Source: Flavobacterium aquidurense (GTDB lineage: Bacteria; Bacteroidota; Bacteroidia; Flavobacteriales; Flavobacteriaceae). From it: a stretch of DNA of 64,000 bases. The notes under the pieces were generated by a model that was not told the origin of the DNA, searched no databases, and saw nothing but the letters and a program-made list of their open reading frames with translations. Made by a program: the position numbers and the translations under genes. Positions 17,305 to 25,669 of this stretch are shown here, piece by piece (the stretch's first letter is position 1; each line of letters opens with the position of its first letter). The stretch spans positions 558,001 to 622,000 of the forward strand of contig NZ_JRLF01000012.1 in NCBI RefSeq assembly GCF_001404985.1, written 5' to 3'.

Positions 17305-17498
17305 TTTTATTGATTTTATTTAAGTAATGTAATAATCTGCTAAGGTATTTAAAAGTTCTCTTTTTATGATTGAGATTCGTGTGATAAATTGTAACGATTT
17401 TTTAGCCACTAATCACGAATTTTTTCTACTTCCTATGGTGTGCAATTTAAATACCTTTTGATTTTAATTTTTACGGATTTCCTTTATTGTGAATTAAT

Positions 17499-17523
17499 CT
17501 CGCAAAGTCGCCAAGACGCAAAG
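17499..17523. repeat. Dispersed CTCGCAAAG-type repeat
   Basis: Contains CTCGCAAAGTCGCCAAG followed by ACGCAAAG, close to the copy at 12319-12335. The rest of the 17305-17586 gap between the DUF2130 and LysR genes is AT-rich with no gene. Confidence 0.45.
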
Positions 17524-17586
17524 TTTTTTTGTTTCACGCAGATTTTAAGATTAAGCTGATTAAATTATAAAGCATCTCAGCGTGAA

Positions 17587-18465
17587 CTACTTTTTATTCA
17601 ATAGAAAATCAACAGCAATTTTTGTGATTTCAGAATCATCTTCTTTAGAGGTAATAATGGAAACATCGGTATATAAATTGACTTTTTTTAATTCTATAAA
17701 ACCTATTTCCGGATCTTGATTGTTTCTGGCGATATTTGATGGAACAATCGAAATCCCTAAACCGTTTTTAACCAATTGTACAATCGAATTAATATTGTTT
17801 GATTCATGAACAACCTGTGGTGTAAAACCATAAAAGGCACAGAGTTCCAGTAAAACTTCATGATAATGAGGAGCATAATCTTTATTGAAAAACACAAAGG
17901 TTTCATCTTTAAGATTTGGAATTTCCTTCTCAGAATTAATTTGAATCACATTTTTATTATAAACGACCGAAAATCCGTCCTGAAACCACAATTGTGATTT
18001 TATTTTGGGTGATTTTACAGGAGATCGAATAATACCCAATTCAATTTTCCCTAGTTCCAGAGCATCTAATTGTTTTGTGGTAGAAATTTCAAAAAGTTTA
18101 AAATTGACATATGGAAATTGGTCTTTTAAATATTTTATCAATTCTGAAATTACAGCCGAATAAATCGAACTGATGTAGGCGATTCTGAATTCTCCTGAAG
18201 CATTCTCTGCAATTTTCTTCGTTTTTAGAGTAATACGTTCCAAATGCTGAAAAAGTTCCCGAACTTCCTTTTCAAAATATTTTCCGGCTTCTGTCAGTTC
18301 TACTTTTTTATTGTTTCGGATAAATAGACGTGCCTGAATTTCTTCTTCAAGTTCGATAATTTGTCGGCTTAACGGAGGTTGAGAAATAAATAGTTTCTCA
18401 GCGGCTTTGGTAAAGTTTAATTCTTCGGCTACAGCCAAAAAATATTTCAAGTGACGTAATTCCAT
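17587..18465 (-). CDS. LysR-family transcriptional regulator
   Basis: A 292-residue LTTR. The N-terminal HTH is standard (MELRHLKYFLAVAEELNFTK, then LFISQPPLSRQI, ending near residue 60). The periplasmic-binding-like effector domain spans 90-290 (FRIAYISSIYSAV; LVKNGLGISIVPSNIA). The effector cannot be told. The gap on its upstream side leads to a divergent methyltransferase gene at 18716. TAAGTAT half-sites at 18476-18482 and 18498-18504 may be chance or autoregulatory sites. Confidence 0.88.
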   Translation of the reverse strand: MELRHLKYFLAVAEELNFTKAAEKLFISQPPLSRQIIELEEEIQARLFIRNNKKVELTEAGKYFEKEVRELFQHLERITLKTKKIAENASGEFRIAYISSIYSAVISELIKYLKDQFPYVNFKLFEISTTKQLDALELGKIELGIIRSPVKSPKIKSQLWFQDGFSVVYNKNVIQINSEKEIPNLKDETFVFFNKDYAPHYHEVLLELCAFYGFTPQVVHESNNINSIVQLVKNGLGISIVPSNIARNNQDPEIGFIELKKVNLYTDVSIITSKEDDSEITKIAVDFLLNKK

Positions 18466-18715
18466 AAATACCTATTAAGTATTAATAATTGACAAAATAA
18501 GTATTTTTGAAGTATATATCAAAGTAGTAGTTTTGATAAAAAAATGTTTCTCGCAGATTTCGAAGATTGAGCAGATTTATTTCTTTCTGCTTGTTTTTTT
18601 AGCCCCGGATTAAAACGATTAAAATATTATAATGATTTTAGATTTAACAAAAACGATGTTGAATAAAAATCTGTTCAATCTGCCAAATCAGTGAGAGAAC
18701 CTAAAACAATAAACT

Positions 18716-19423
18716 ATGAAAAAATCAACTATTGCAGAGATTAAAGAAAGATTTGATAATGATGTCGAACGATTTTCGAATTTAGAAACCGGACAAGTTG
18801 CGACAATTGATGCAACAATCTCGTTAGAATTAATTACCGAAGCTTCTAAAAGAATTGTCCCGAATGCTTCAACTGTTTTGGATATAGGTTGTGGGGCAGG
18901 GAATTATAGCTTAAAAATGCTTTCGAAAGTTCCGAATTTGAATTGCACTTTGGTTGATTTGAGTTTGCCCATGTTAGACAGAGCTTTTGAAAGAGTCTCA
19001 AAAGAAACCAGCGGTAAAGTAGAAGTAAAGCAAGGTGATATTCGTGAAGTCGATTTGCCGGAAAATCATTTTGATATTATTTTGGCCGGAGCAGTTTTGC
19101 ATCATTTGCGTGATGATGAGGATTGGGAAACAACATTTGCTAAAATAATCAAGTTATTAAAACCTGGTGGCTGTTTCATGATTTCAGATTTGATTACCCA
19201 AGACACGGATTTATTGAATGAATATACCTGGCAGCGTTACGGAGATTATTTGGAAGGAATTGGCGGTACCGAATATCGCCAAAAAGTTTTGGATTATGTA
19301 GAGAAAGAAGACACGCCCAGATCTATGAATTACCAATTGGATTTAATGAAGAAAGTTGGTTTTAAAAGCGTTGAGATTTTACATAAGAATATGTGTTTTG
19401 GCGCTTTTGGAGGAATTAAATAA
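18716..19423 (+). CDS. Class I SAM-dependent methyltransferase
   Basis: A 235-residue protein. Motif I is VLDIGCGAGNYSLKML (about residues 57-72), the ribose-binding acidic residue is in TLVDLS, motif II is in KQGDIREVDLPENHFDII, and the post-motif is LKPGGCFMISDL. The overall layout resembles CmoA/UbiE-type methyltransferases that act on small molecules or tRNA, but no substrate is evident. It is divergent from the LysR gene with a 250-bp gap, so the LysR protein may control it. The 18466-18715 gap contains dispersed AT-rich repeat remnants only. Confidence 0.8.
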   Translation: MKKSTIAEIKERFDNDVERFSNLETGQVATIDATISLELITEASKRIVPNASTVLDIGCGAGNYSLKMLSKVPNLNCTLVDLSLPMLDRAFERVSKETSGKVEVKQGDIREVDLPENHFDIILAGAVLHHLRDDEDWETTFAKIIKLLKPGGCFMISDLITQDTDLLNEYTWQRYGDYLEGIGGTEYRQKVLDYVEKEDTPRSMNYQLDLMKKVGFKSVEILHKNMCFGAFGGIK

Positions 19424-19715
19424 GGTGTAATCCCTACAAGATAAATTTTAAAATGCACTATTTTTTTCTGCCAAAATGTTGTCCCGATGGCACAGTGATA
19501 AAATTGATTATTAGATGCTCCGTTTGGAGCAAAATGTTGGTAGAAAAGAATAAGTATATAATGAAAATAGCCCCATTAGGGGTTATACTTTTATAATTTT
19601 ATTTATTTAAAAGTTTGCCACGAATTGTACAAATCTACATGAATTTTAAGCATCAAGAGTAAAGTAATAAATTAGTGAAAATTAGTGAAATTCGTGGCAA
19701 AAAAATATCTAAAAC
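19424..19715. other. Gene-free stretch with small dispersed-repeat hairpins
   Basis: About 290 bp without a gene between convergent genes. It contains short self-complementary pieces such as GCTCCGTTTGGAGC (near 19520) and AGCCCCATTAGGGGTTA (near 19570). Such pieces look like degraded copies of a dispersed flavobacterial repeat. I see no coding potential. Confidence 0.4.
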
Positions 19716-20693
19716 TTAAACAATATCTACAACAATTTTCCCTACAGAAGAACCATCGCTTACCGCTTTATGCGCTTCGATAGCATTGTCCAGAGTAAAT
19801 TTTCTAGGATCAATAATAGGTTTTAGTTTTCCTTCTTCAATTAGTTTTGTGGTTTGTTTCAGGATATCACCGTGATGTTTTCTTCTTTCATTACCAATCA
19901 TTGGGTGAAGTACAAAAACGCCATGAATACTGGCAGAACGAAGCGAACTTGTTGCAAGAGTATGTGTTCCAAAAGCATAGCAACTTGCAATTTGCCCGTA
20001 ATGGCGAATGGCTTTTAAGGAGTCATCAAAAGATTGACCGCCAAGAGTATCGTAAATAATGTCGAATCCTTCTCCATTTGTGTATTGATTTACGTAATCT
20101 TCAACAGGAGTGTTTTTATCAATTGCGGTTGCTCCAAATGATTTTACAAAATTGGCTTTTTGGTCAGAAACTGTTGCGTAAACTTCGGCACCCAGATTTT
20201 TAGCAAGCTGAACAACCATATGACCAACGCCTCCGGCTCCAGCATGAACAAGGACTTTGTCTCCTTTTTGTACTTTGGCTCTGTCAATCAAACCTTCCCA
20301 AGCAGTAAGCAATACAAGCGGAACTCCGGCAGCTTCTTTCATGGTTATATTTTTTGGTTTTATTGCTAATAAATCAGCATCAACCGCCGTATATTCAGCT
20401 AAAGTTCCCTGAAGTCCTAAAACACCTCCGGCAAGTCCGTAAACTTCGTCTCCAACTTTAAATTGGGTAACGCCTTCGCCAATTGCTTCGATTACTCCGG
20501 CAAGATCTGTTCCTAAAACAGCAGGCAAAACCGGTGATGCATAAGGCGAAAGTCCAAGTCTGATTTTATTATCGATTGGATTTACGCCGCTTGCATGTAT
20601 TTTTATTAAAACTTCTCCTTTTTTAGGAGTTGGTTTTTCGATTTCGGTGCTTACAAATTCAGATTCGTAAGTATGAGTTAATAGTACTCTCAT
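19716..20693 (-). CDS. NADPH:quinone oxidoreductase-like, zinc-independent MDR
   Basis: A 325-residue medium-chain dehydrogenase/reductase. The GroES-like N-terminus has KIHASGVNPIDNKIR and VLGTDLAGVIEAIG. The nucleotide-binding motif is VLVHAGAGGVGHMVVQLAK (about 148-166). Structural and catalytic zinc cysteines are absent, as in quinone oxidoreductase-type members. It should transfer hydride from NADPH to quinones or enals. It is the last gene of a three-gene minus-strand operon with ygiN-like and mdaB-like genes (gaps 10 and 12 bp), which points to quinone or electrophile detoxification. Confidence 0.85.
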   Translation of the reverse strand: MRVLLTHTYESEFVSTEIEKPTPKKGEVLIKIHASGVNPIDNKIRLGLSPYASPVLPAVLGTDLAGVIEAIGEGVTQFKVGDEVYGLAGGVLGLQGTLAEYTAVDADLLAIKPKNITMKEAAGVPLVLLTAWEGLIDRAKVQKGDKVLVHAGAGGVGHMVVQLAKNLGAEVYATVSDQKANFVKSFGATAIDKNTPVEDYVNQYTNGEGFDIIYDTLGGQSFDDSLKAIRHYGQIASCYAFGTHTLATSSLRSASIHGVFVLHPMIGNERRKHHGDILKQTTKLIEEGKLKPIIDPRKFTLDNAIEAHKAVSDGSSVGKIVVDIV

Positions 20694-20703
20694 TGTTTTC
20701 AGA

Positions 20704-20982
20704 TTATAGTATTTGTACTGTTTTATAAACCTGAATTGGCGCAGCGACTAAATTTTCGCTTTTGGCTATAAAATCAAGTAAATATGGTTGGTTATTATGG
20801 ATATCAAGACCTGGTTGATCTTTCCATTCTTCCCAGATAATGAAAACATTTTCACTATGGTGAAGATCGTAACGAACACAAGCTGCTTCTTTTCTGGTTT
20901 CGGTAACCAAATGATTTAACATGCTTTGAACTTGTTCTATATTTTCAGGTTTGCTTTTAAAAATTGCTGTAATTGAGATCAT
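20704..20982 (-). CDS. Antibiotic-biosynthesis-monooxygenase-fold protein (YgiN-like)
   Basis: A 92-residue dimeric ferredoxin-like ABM-domain protein. The sequence has the expected ISITAIFKSKPENIEQVQ start, VRYDLHHSE in the middle and FIIWEEWKDQPGLDIHN. Length is normal for the single-domain family. It lies 12 bp downstream of an mdaB homologue. In E. coli ygiN and mdaB are also neighbours, where YgiN is described as a quinol monooxygenase in a menadione cycle. A similar role is plausible here by family and context. Confidence 0.8.
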   Translation of the reverse strand: MISITAIFKSKPENIEQVQSMLNHLVTETRKEAACVRYDLHHSENVFIIWEEWKDQPGLDIHNNQPYLLDFIAKSENLVAAPIQVYKTVQIL

Positions 20983-20994
20983 AATTGTGAAAAA

Positions 20995-21597
20995 TTAAAG
21001 GTTAAAAGTATTTTCTAAGTGCTTTGTGTAGTTTTTCTTAAAGATGTCAATGTTTTCAGCAGTTGCACCTTTTTCAACGTCATGAAAGTGGAAACCGTCT
21101 AGTTTTTCCATACCTACAAATTTATTCATTTTATGAAAACCAAACATAGCTCCGTCATCTACAGATGTTTCTTCGAAGAATTCTCCAGGAATTGTAAAGG
21201 CCGTTGCAGGCGCATTCCAACTTGTGGTTAGCATATATTTACGTCCATGTAGCATTCCGCCAGTTCCGTAATTGATGTCAGGATTTACTCTGCTTCTTCC
21301 GTCGCTTTTGTAAATTCCTTTTTGGTGTCCGGCAGTAAAAACATCGTCGATGTATTTTTTGAAAAGGTTTGGTAATTGAAACCACCAAACTGGTGTATGA
21401 TACACTATAACATCTGCCCAAACGAATTTTTCTACTTCTTCGTCTAAGTCAAAATCTTGTTTGATATCGGTTGTTTTAATTTCGAATTGCTTGCTGTTCT
21501 TTAAGAATTCGAGTGTCCAATCGGTAACGGTTTCATTGAATTTTCCACCTGAATGTGCGAAATTTTGACTTCCGTTGATGATAAATATTTTTTTCAT
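20995..21597 (-). CDS. mdaB: NAD(P)H-dependent quinone oxidoreductase, MdaB family
   Basis: A 200-residue flavodoxin-fold FAD enzyme. The N-terminus FIINGSQNFAHSGGKFN is the flavin phosphate loop. The motif VIVYHTPVWWFQLPNLFKKY and the later TTSWNAP are characteristic of MdaB-type reductases. It carries out two-electron reduction of quinones, avoiding semiquinones. It is first in an operon with YgiN-like and MDR quinone reductase genes, together a small quinone-stress module. Confidence 0.85.
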   Translation of the reverse strand: MKKIFIINGSQNFAHSGGKFNETVTDWTLEFLKNSKQFEIKTTDIKQDFDLDEEVEKFVWADVIVYHTPVWWFQLPNLFKKYIDDVFTAGHQKGIYKSDGRSRVNPDINYGTGGMLHGRKYMLTTSWNAPATAFTIPGEFFEETSVDDGAMFGFHKMNKFVGMEKLDGFHFHDVEKGATAENIDIFKKNYTKHLENTFNL

Positions 21598-21621
21598 TTT
21601 ACTTTATTTTTTGATGAATCT

Positions 21622-21724
21622 GGGTTGCGTGAGGGATAGTAGTGAAAATCCTTTTGTGCCGGTCCCGAGGTTTCGGGAGGCATAAAAGATTGTAACGGAT
21701 AGCCCGGCCCTTGGGACACGCCCA
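21622..21724. ncRNA. Structured intergenic repeat, possibly the Flavo-1 RNA motif
   Basis: The ~100-bp element has complementary pieces AGGGATAG / CGGATAGCCC, AATCCTTTTGTGCC / GGCATAAAAGATT and an inner TCCCGAGG / TTTCGGGA hairpin (21663-21678). Nested complementarity of this kind indicates a conserved RNA fold. From memory it resembles a repeat common in flavobacterial intergenic regions and described as the Flavo-1 motif; this identification needs an Rfam scan. It lies between mdaB and the aldo/keto reductase gene. Orientation is uncertain. Confidence 0.5.
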
Positions 21725-21732
21725 AATTCTTA

Positions 21733-22719
21733 TTATTTTAATTTTGAAATTGCCTGGTTAATGAAATCTAATTCAGAAACTGATAAATCAAAATCTAATG
21801 TTTTTGCGTTTGAAATGGCTTGTTCTGCGTTTCTTGCTCCGGCTAAAACTATTGTGATTCCTTTTTGTAAAGTCGTCCAACGCAATACTAATTGCGAAAT
21901 TGAAATGTGTTTTGCGTTTGCTAATGAACTTAGTTCTTCGACTAAAGTTTTTACTTTTTGAAGATCAAACTGACCGAAATATCCGTTTCTGTGATCGTTG
22001 TCTTTTAGTTTACTATCAGTGAAATATTTTCCGGTTAATAAACCTCTTTCCATTGGACTGTAAGCAATGATTCCGATGTTTTCCTGAATGGTAATCGGAA
22101 CTAAATCAGTTTGAATTGCTTGGTTCAGCATACTAAACGGAACTTGATTTGATGCTAATTGTATTGTTTTTTGTGCTTCTTTAATTTGTTCTGCACTATA
22201 ATTACTAACTCCGGCTGCTCTGATTTTTCCTTGTTGAATCAAGGTTTCTAAAGCTTCCATAGTTTCATGGATTGGAGTTGTACCGTCTGGCCAGTGAATT
22301 TGTAATAAGTCGATATAGTCTGTTTGAAGGCGTTTTAAGCTTTCTTCGACTTCTTTAATGATGTTGCTTTTTGATGCGTATTTATAAACCGGGATTTTTT
22401 TTCCGTTGTCTTCGGCATCAAAAAAGAATTCTCCTTTGCCTTGATTGCTTCCGTCCCAAACTAAACCAAATTTAGTTAATATTTGAACTTTTGAACGATC
22501 TTTTGATTTTAAAGCTTCACCAATCATTTCTTCGCTTAATCCAAATCCGTAGAAAGGAGCGGTGTCGATTGTGGTTACGCCGTGATCGATTGATGCGTGA
22601 ATGGAGTCGATTGAATCTTTCTTTTCGTTTCCGCCCCACATGTTTCCGCCAATGGCAAATGCACCGTATGTAATAGTTGATAATTCAAGTTCAGTATTGC
22701 CTAATTTTCTATATTCCAT
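21733..22719 (-). CDS. Aldo/keto reductase
   Basis: A 328-residue TIM-barrel NADPH-dependent carbonyl reductase. The catalytic tetrad is visible: Asp in TTIDTAPFYGFGLSE with the following Tyr, Lys in ILTKFG, and His in LLQIHWPDG. The cofactor-phosphate region near the C-terminus reads VLAGARNAEQAISN. It is typical of the AKR11/AKR14-like general-stress group. The substrate is unknown. It is divergent from an AraC-type regulator 119 bp away, the usual arrangement for a regulator and its target. Confidence 0.88.
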   Translation of the reverse strand: MEYRKLGNTELELSTITYGAFAIGGNMWGGNEKKDSIDSIHASIDHGVTTIDTAPFYGFGLSEEMIGEALKSKDRSKVQILTKFGLVWDGSNQGKGEFFFDAEDNGKKIPVYKYASKSNIIKEVEESLKRLQTDYIDLLQIHWPDGTTPIHETMEALETLIQQGKIRAAGVSNYSAEQIKEAQKTIQLASNQVPFSMLNQAIQTDLVPITIQENIGIIAYSPMERGLLTGKYFTDSKLKDNDHRNGYFGQFDLQKVKTLVEELSSLANAKHISISQLVLRWTTLQKGITIVLAGARNAEQAISNAKTLDFDLSVSELDFINQAISKLK

Positions 22720-22806
22720 AATCTTATGTTTTAATGCTTAAAAATTGTTTGGCAAAATTATACCATTTTTAAGAGTGTTAAGTTGTATATATTTGTCTTT
22801 TTTATG

Positions 22807-22814
22807 TAAATTTG
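22807..22814 (+). promoter_or_regulatory. Candidate Bacteroidota -7 element of the AraC gene
   Basis: TAAATTTG matches TAnnTTTG 24 bp upstream of the AraC start codon. The best -33 candidate is GTTG about 21 bp upstream. It is plausible but not strong. Confidence 0.4.
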
Positions 22815-22837
22815 TAGCCGAATTAATAAAGTGTATT

Positions 22838-23683
22838 ATGAAAAAAGAAAATTTATACGAGCCTTTTACGGTTTCTTTTGAAACGCTGGATGAATATCCG
22901 GATGTTGGAGATCGTCATAATTTTTTTGAATTAGTTTATATTTTAGGCGGAACGGGAAGACAATGTATCAACAAAAATATTTTTGAATATGATGCAGGAC
23001 ATATGTTTTTATTGACGCCTGAGGATTGTCATAATTTTACGATTGAAACTAAAACGAAGTTTTTCTTTTTGAGATTTAATGATATTTATTTAAAAAATTC
23101 GAGTTTGCAGAATGAGAATATTCAGCGTTTAGAATATATTTTGCAAAATGCCAATCATCAGCCAGGTTGTATTTTGAAAAATGATGCCGATAAATGTTTG
23201 GTAAAAGTTATGGTTGAAGCGATTATTCGTGAACATCAGGATAAAGATGTTTATAATAAAGAATTGATTCAGCAATTGGTGAATACTTTGATTATTGTGG
23301 TTGCCAGAAATATTGCCAAGTATTTGCCGGAACAAGTAAATATTGGTTGTGAGGCTAAAGCGATGGATATTTTGCAATATATTCAGAATAATATTTATTA
23401 TCCGGAAAGAATCAAAGCGGAGTCACTTAGTGAGTATTTTGGTATTTCGAATACGTATTTAGGTCGTTATTTCAAGAAACATGCTAACGAAACCATGCAG
23501 CAATATATCAGTAATTATAAAACGAAACTGATTGAACATCGTCTACAATTCAGCGATAAGCGAATTAATGAAATTGCGTATGAATTTGGTTTTACGGATG
23601 AAAGTCACTTTAATAAATTCTTTAAAAAACAACGAGGAAATAGTCCGTCAGAATTTAGGAAAGTGATTCGTATTAGTGCGTGA
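22838..23683 (+). CDS. AraC-family transcriptional regulator
   Basis: A 281-residue regulator starting at ATG 22838 (MKKENLYEPFTVSFETLDEY). A longer in-frame reading from TTG 22745 would run through the promoter and is rejected. An N-terminal cupin effector domain (FELVYILGGTGRQCIN) is followed by two C-terminal HTHs: ESLSEYFGISNTYLGRYFKK, and RINEIAYEFGFTDESHFNKF with FKKQRGNSPSEFRK. It is divergent from the aldo/keto reductase gene, its probable target. The inducer is unknown. Confidence 0.88.
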   Translation: MKKENLYEPFTVSFETLDEYPDVGDRHNFFELVYILGGTGRQCINKNIFEYDAGHMFLLTPEDCHNFTIETKTKFFFLRFNDIYLKNSSLQNENIQRLEYILQNANHQPGCILKNDADKCLVKVMVEAIIREHQDKDVYNKELIQQLVNTLIIVVARNIAKYLPEQVNIGCEAKAMDILQYIQNNIYYPERIKAESLSEYFGISNTYLGRYFKKHANETMQQYISNYKTKLIEHRLQFSDKRINEIAYEFGFTDESHFNKFFKKQRGNSPSEFRKVIRISA

Positions 23684-23700
23684 TGAATTGACACGCGAAT

Positions 23701-23730
23701 TATCACGGATTATCACGGATTATCATGGAT
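23701..23730. repeat. Three tandem copies of a 10-bp unit
   Basis: TATCACGGAT occurs twice exactly and once as TATCATGGAT. This short slippage-type repeat is downstream of the AraC gene. It is not CRISPR, because it has no spacers. Confidence 0.7.
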
Positions 23731-23751
23731 TTTTTTAGATTAAAATGATTT

Positions 23752-24810
23752 TTAATCTTGGTTTTCTTTGCCGGTTATAAAATCGAAATGTTCTGTTTTA
23801 CCTGTTTTTAGGTTGTTGATTTCGTTTTTCAGAAGTTCTTCTAAAGATTCGGCTACTATATTTCGTTCCCAGGATTCATTTTGAAGTTCTATAATTTGTC
23901 CCAATTTTCCATTTTCGGCCGGATCCGTATCATAGAGTAGGTAATCTCCATTTCTTCCTGTTGCAAACGGAATCCATTTTGGGTTTGCGTAGTTGGTGGT
24001 TTGTATTTTTTTAAAATCTATTTCCAATTCGGGAAGATCATCTTCATCAAATTGTAAATCTTGTATCGAATTCCATTCTTCTTTAATATCTTCAAACGGA
24101 ATAAGATCGTAAGTCCAGTTGCCTATTAAAAACTGAAAAGCAGAAGTTACGGCATCATATTCTACATTTTGAAATTTATAAAAATTCAGAAGTGCCGGCG
24201 GAATTGTAATTTCATCTTCTAAAACGGAATGTTCTTTTAAATCTTCTGCAGAAATGCCATCTGTGAGATTGTAATAACGATTATTTGCTTCAATAATTTT
24301 ATTGATTTCAGTAATCCATTCTTGCCATAAAGATTCAAATTGTGTAAATTCTTTATCAAGTGGCAGTCGAGGCTTTTTAATCTTTTCTTCGTAGGCAGCT
24401 ATGTCGATTGATGTTATTTTATCATCTTCTTTATTGAACCAAACGCTTACGCCATTCAGAATAAAAGCGCCACTGTCATCTCCTTTGAAAAGTTTTACAA
24501 GTTGCTTTTTATTGGCTTCATAAAATTCAAAAAGGTTTTGATCTTCAAATATAAATTCCCCTGAAAAAGGCTGTTTCGAGCAGTAATCATAAGTGCCGTA
24601 ATTTAAATCAAGTAATACATTTTCTGCGACTATTCCTTCTTTAGAAAATGCAATAATTCCATGATCATCCCAGGTATAAACGTGGTTGTATTTATTCTTT
24701 TTTACTCGATAATTTCCCAGAACTTTTTCTAAAATTGCAATCTCAATTGGAAATTGAATAGAAACTTCATTTATTTGAAAATGTGTTTTAGATAATGAAA
24801 ATTTTGTCAA
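23752..24810 (-). CDS. SMI1/KNR4 (SUKH) domain protein with N-terminal extra domain
   Basis: A 352-residue cytosolic protein. The C-terminal half (about 190-335) has the SUKH hallmarks: IPPALLNFYKFQNVEYD, PKWIPFATGRNGDYLLYDTD, GKLGQIIEL and VAESLEELL. The N-terminal 150 residues are a separate beta-rich domain (VYTWDDHGIIAFSKEG; AFILNGVSVWFN), similar in feel to domains found beside SUKH proteins in polymorphic-toxin immunity settings. No toxin gene is adjacent, so immunity function is only a family-based possibility. A housekeeping regulatory role is equally possible. Confidence 0.7.
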   Translation of the reverse strand: MTKFSLSKTHFQINEVSIQFPIEIAILEKVLGNYRVKKNKYNHVYTWDDHGIIAFSKEGIVAENVLLDLNYGTYDYCSKQPFSGEFIFEDQNLFEFYEANKKQLVKLFKGDDSGAFILNGVSVWFNKEDDKITSIDIAAYEEKIKKPRLPLDKEFTQFESLWQEWITEINKIIEANNRYYNLTDGISAEDLKEHSVLEDEITIPPALLNFYKFQNVEYDAVTSAFQFLIGNWTYDLIPFEDIKEEWNSIQDLQFDEDDLPELEIDFKKIQTTNYANPKWIPFATGRNGDYLLYDTDPAENGKLGQIIELQNESWERNIVAESLEELLKNEINNLKTGKTEHFDFITGKENQD

Positions 24811-24839
24811 AAGTCTAAGTTTTAGAGATTATTGAGATA

Positions 24840-25601
24840 TTAAATGATTTTTTTAATAACACGTAATTTATGAGTGTGTTTATTGATTTCAGGATTATAA
24901 ATTCCCAAATGATCTAAGCGGTCAATACGCACTTTTCCACTTGCGTGAATGATGTAATTATTGTCCATAATAATCCCTACGTGAATTATATTTCCTTCGT
25001 CATTATCAAAAAAGGCTAAATCACCTGCTTCGCTTTCTTCAATAAAACTCAAGGGTTCTCCTTCAAGTGCCTGCTGTGAGGCATCGCGATGTATTTTGTA
25101 TCCGTTTAGTTTATAAACCATTTGTGTAAAACCGGAACAGTCGATTCCAAAAGGTGTTTTTCCACCCCAAAGATAAGGTGCGTTCAAATACATAAAAGCG
25201 GTATTTATTAGAGCGCTTTTAGATTTTATGCCACTTGTTTTTGTGCCTTCAAATTCGAAATTAGCAGTATTGATTTCGTTATTGTTTAAAAAGGATAACG
25301 ATGCACCAAGCGGAATTGGTAATAATAAATTTTCAGGCGCACTGATATAATCAATCAAATCAGCATTAAGAATAATAGCGTCATTACTTAGTTGATTATA
25401 ATGGGCTTCAGAAATTACCTGATATTGCTTAGAATCTACCCAGCCTTCGTAGTCATCGTACTGTATTTTTATTCGTGCCCATTGATTTTGGCGTTCTAAA
25501 ATCTCGATGTGCTCACCAAACAAAAGTTGTGTGACGATTTCGCTTCTGTCACTTGGCTCAGATCGAACGGGTACTATGGCTAGATTACAAATTCCGAACA
25601 T
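24840..25601 (-). CDS. NlpC/P60 (C40) cysteine peptidase with SH3-like domains
   Basis: A 253-residue cell-wall peptidase. The N-terminal bacterial SH3 region (VPVRSEPSDRSEIVTQLLFG; WARIKIQYDDYEGWVDSKQY) is followed by a C40 catalytic domain. The catalytic Cys is in PFGIDCSGFTQ (about residue 156) and the His in IIHVGIIMDNNYIIHASG. The family hydrolyses gamma-D-Glu-diaminopimelate bonds in murein peptides. No signal peptide is visible at the N-terminus (MFGICNLAIVPVRSEP), as in many flavobacterial homologues, so it may act on internalised or recycled peptides. It lies 29 bp upstream of the SUKH gene on the same strand. Confidence 0.85.
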   Translation of the reverse strand: MFGICNLAIVPVRSEPSDRSEIVTQLLFGEHIEILERQNQWARIKIQYDDYEGWVDSKQYQVISEAHYNQLSNDAIILNADLIDYISAPENLLLPIPLGASLSFLNNNEINTANFEFEGTKTSGIKSKSALINTAFMYLNAPYLWGGKTPFGIDCSGFTQMVYKLNGYKIHRDASQQALEGEPLSFIEESEAGDLAFFDNDEGNIIHVGIIMDNNYIIHASGKVRIDRLDHLGIYNPEINKHTHKLRVIKKII

Positions 25602-25669
25602 TTAAAGTCATTTATTAGTTGAAAATCAGGAGTTATTTGCAAATGAAATAACTCCTGATGTAATTTTAT

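Noticed and set aside
22745..22837. N-terminal extension of the AraC protein from a TTG
   Set aside because: It runs through the probable promoter and has no family similarity; ATG at 22838 fits the cupin start.
23701..23730. Short tandem repeat as a CRISPR or origin iteron
   Set aside because: Only three contiguous 10-bp copies without spacers or replication genes.
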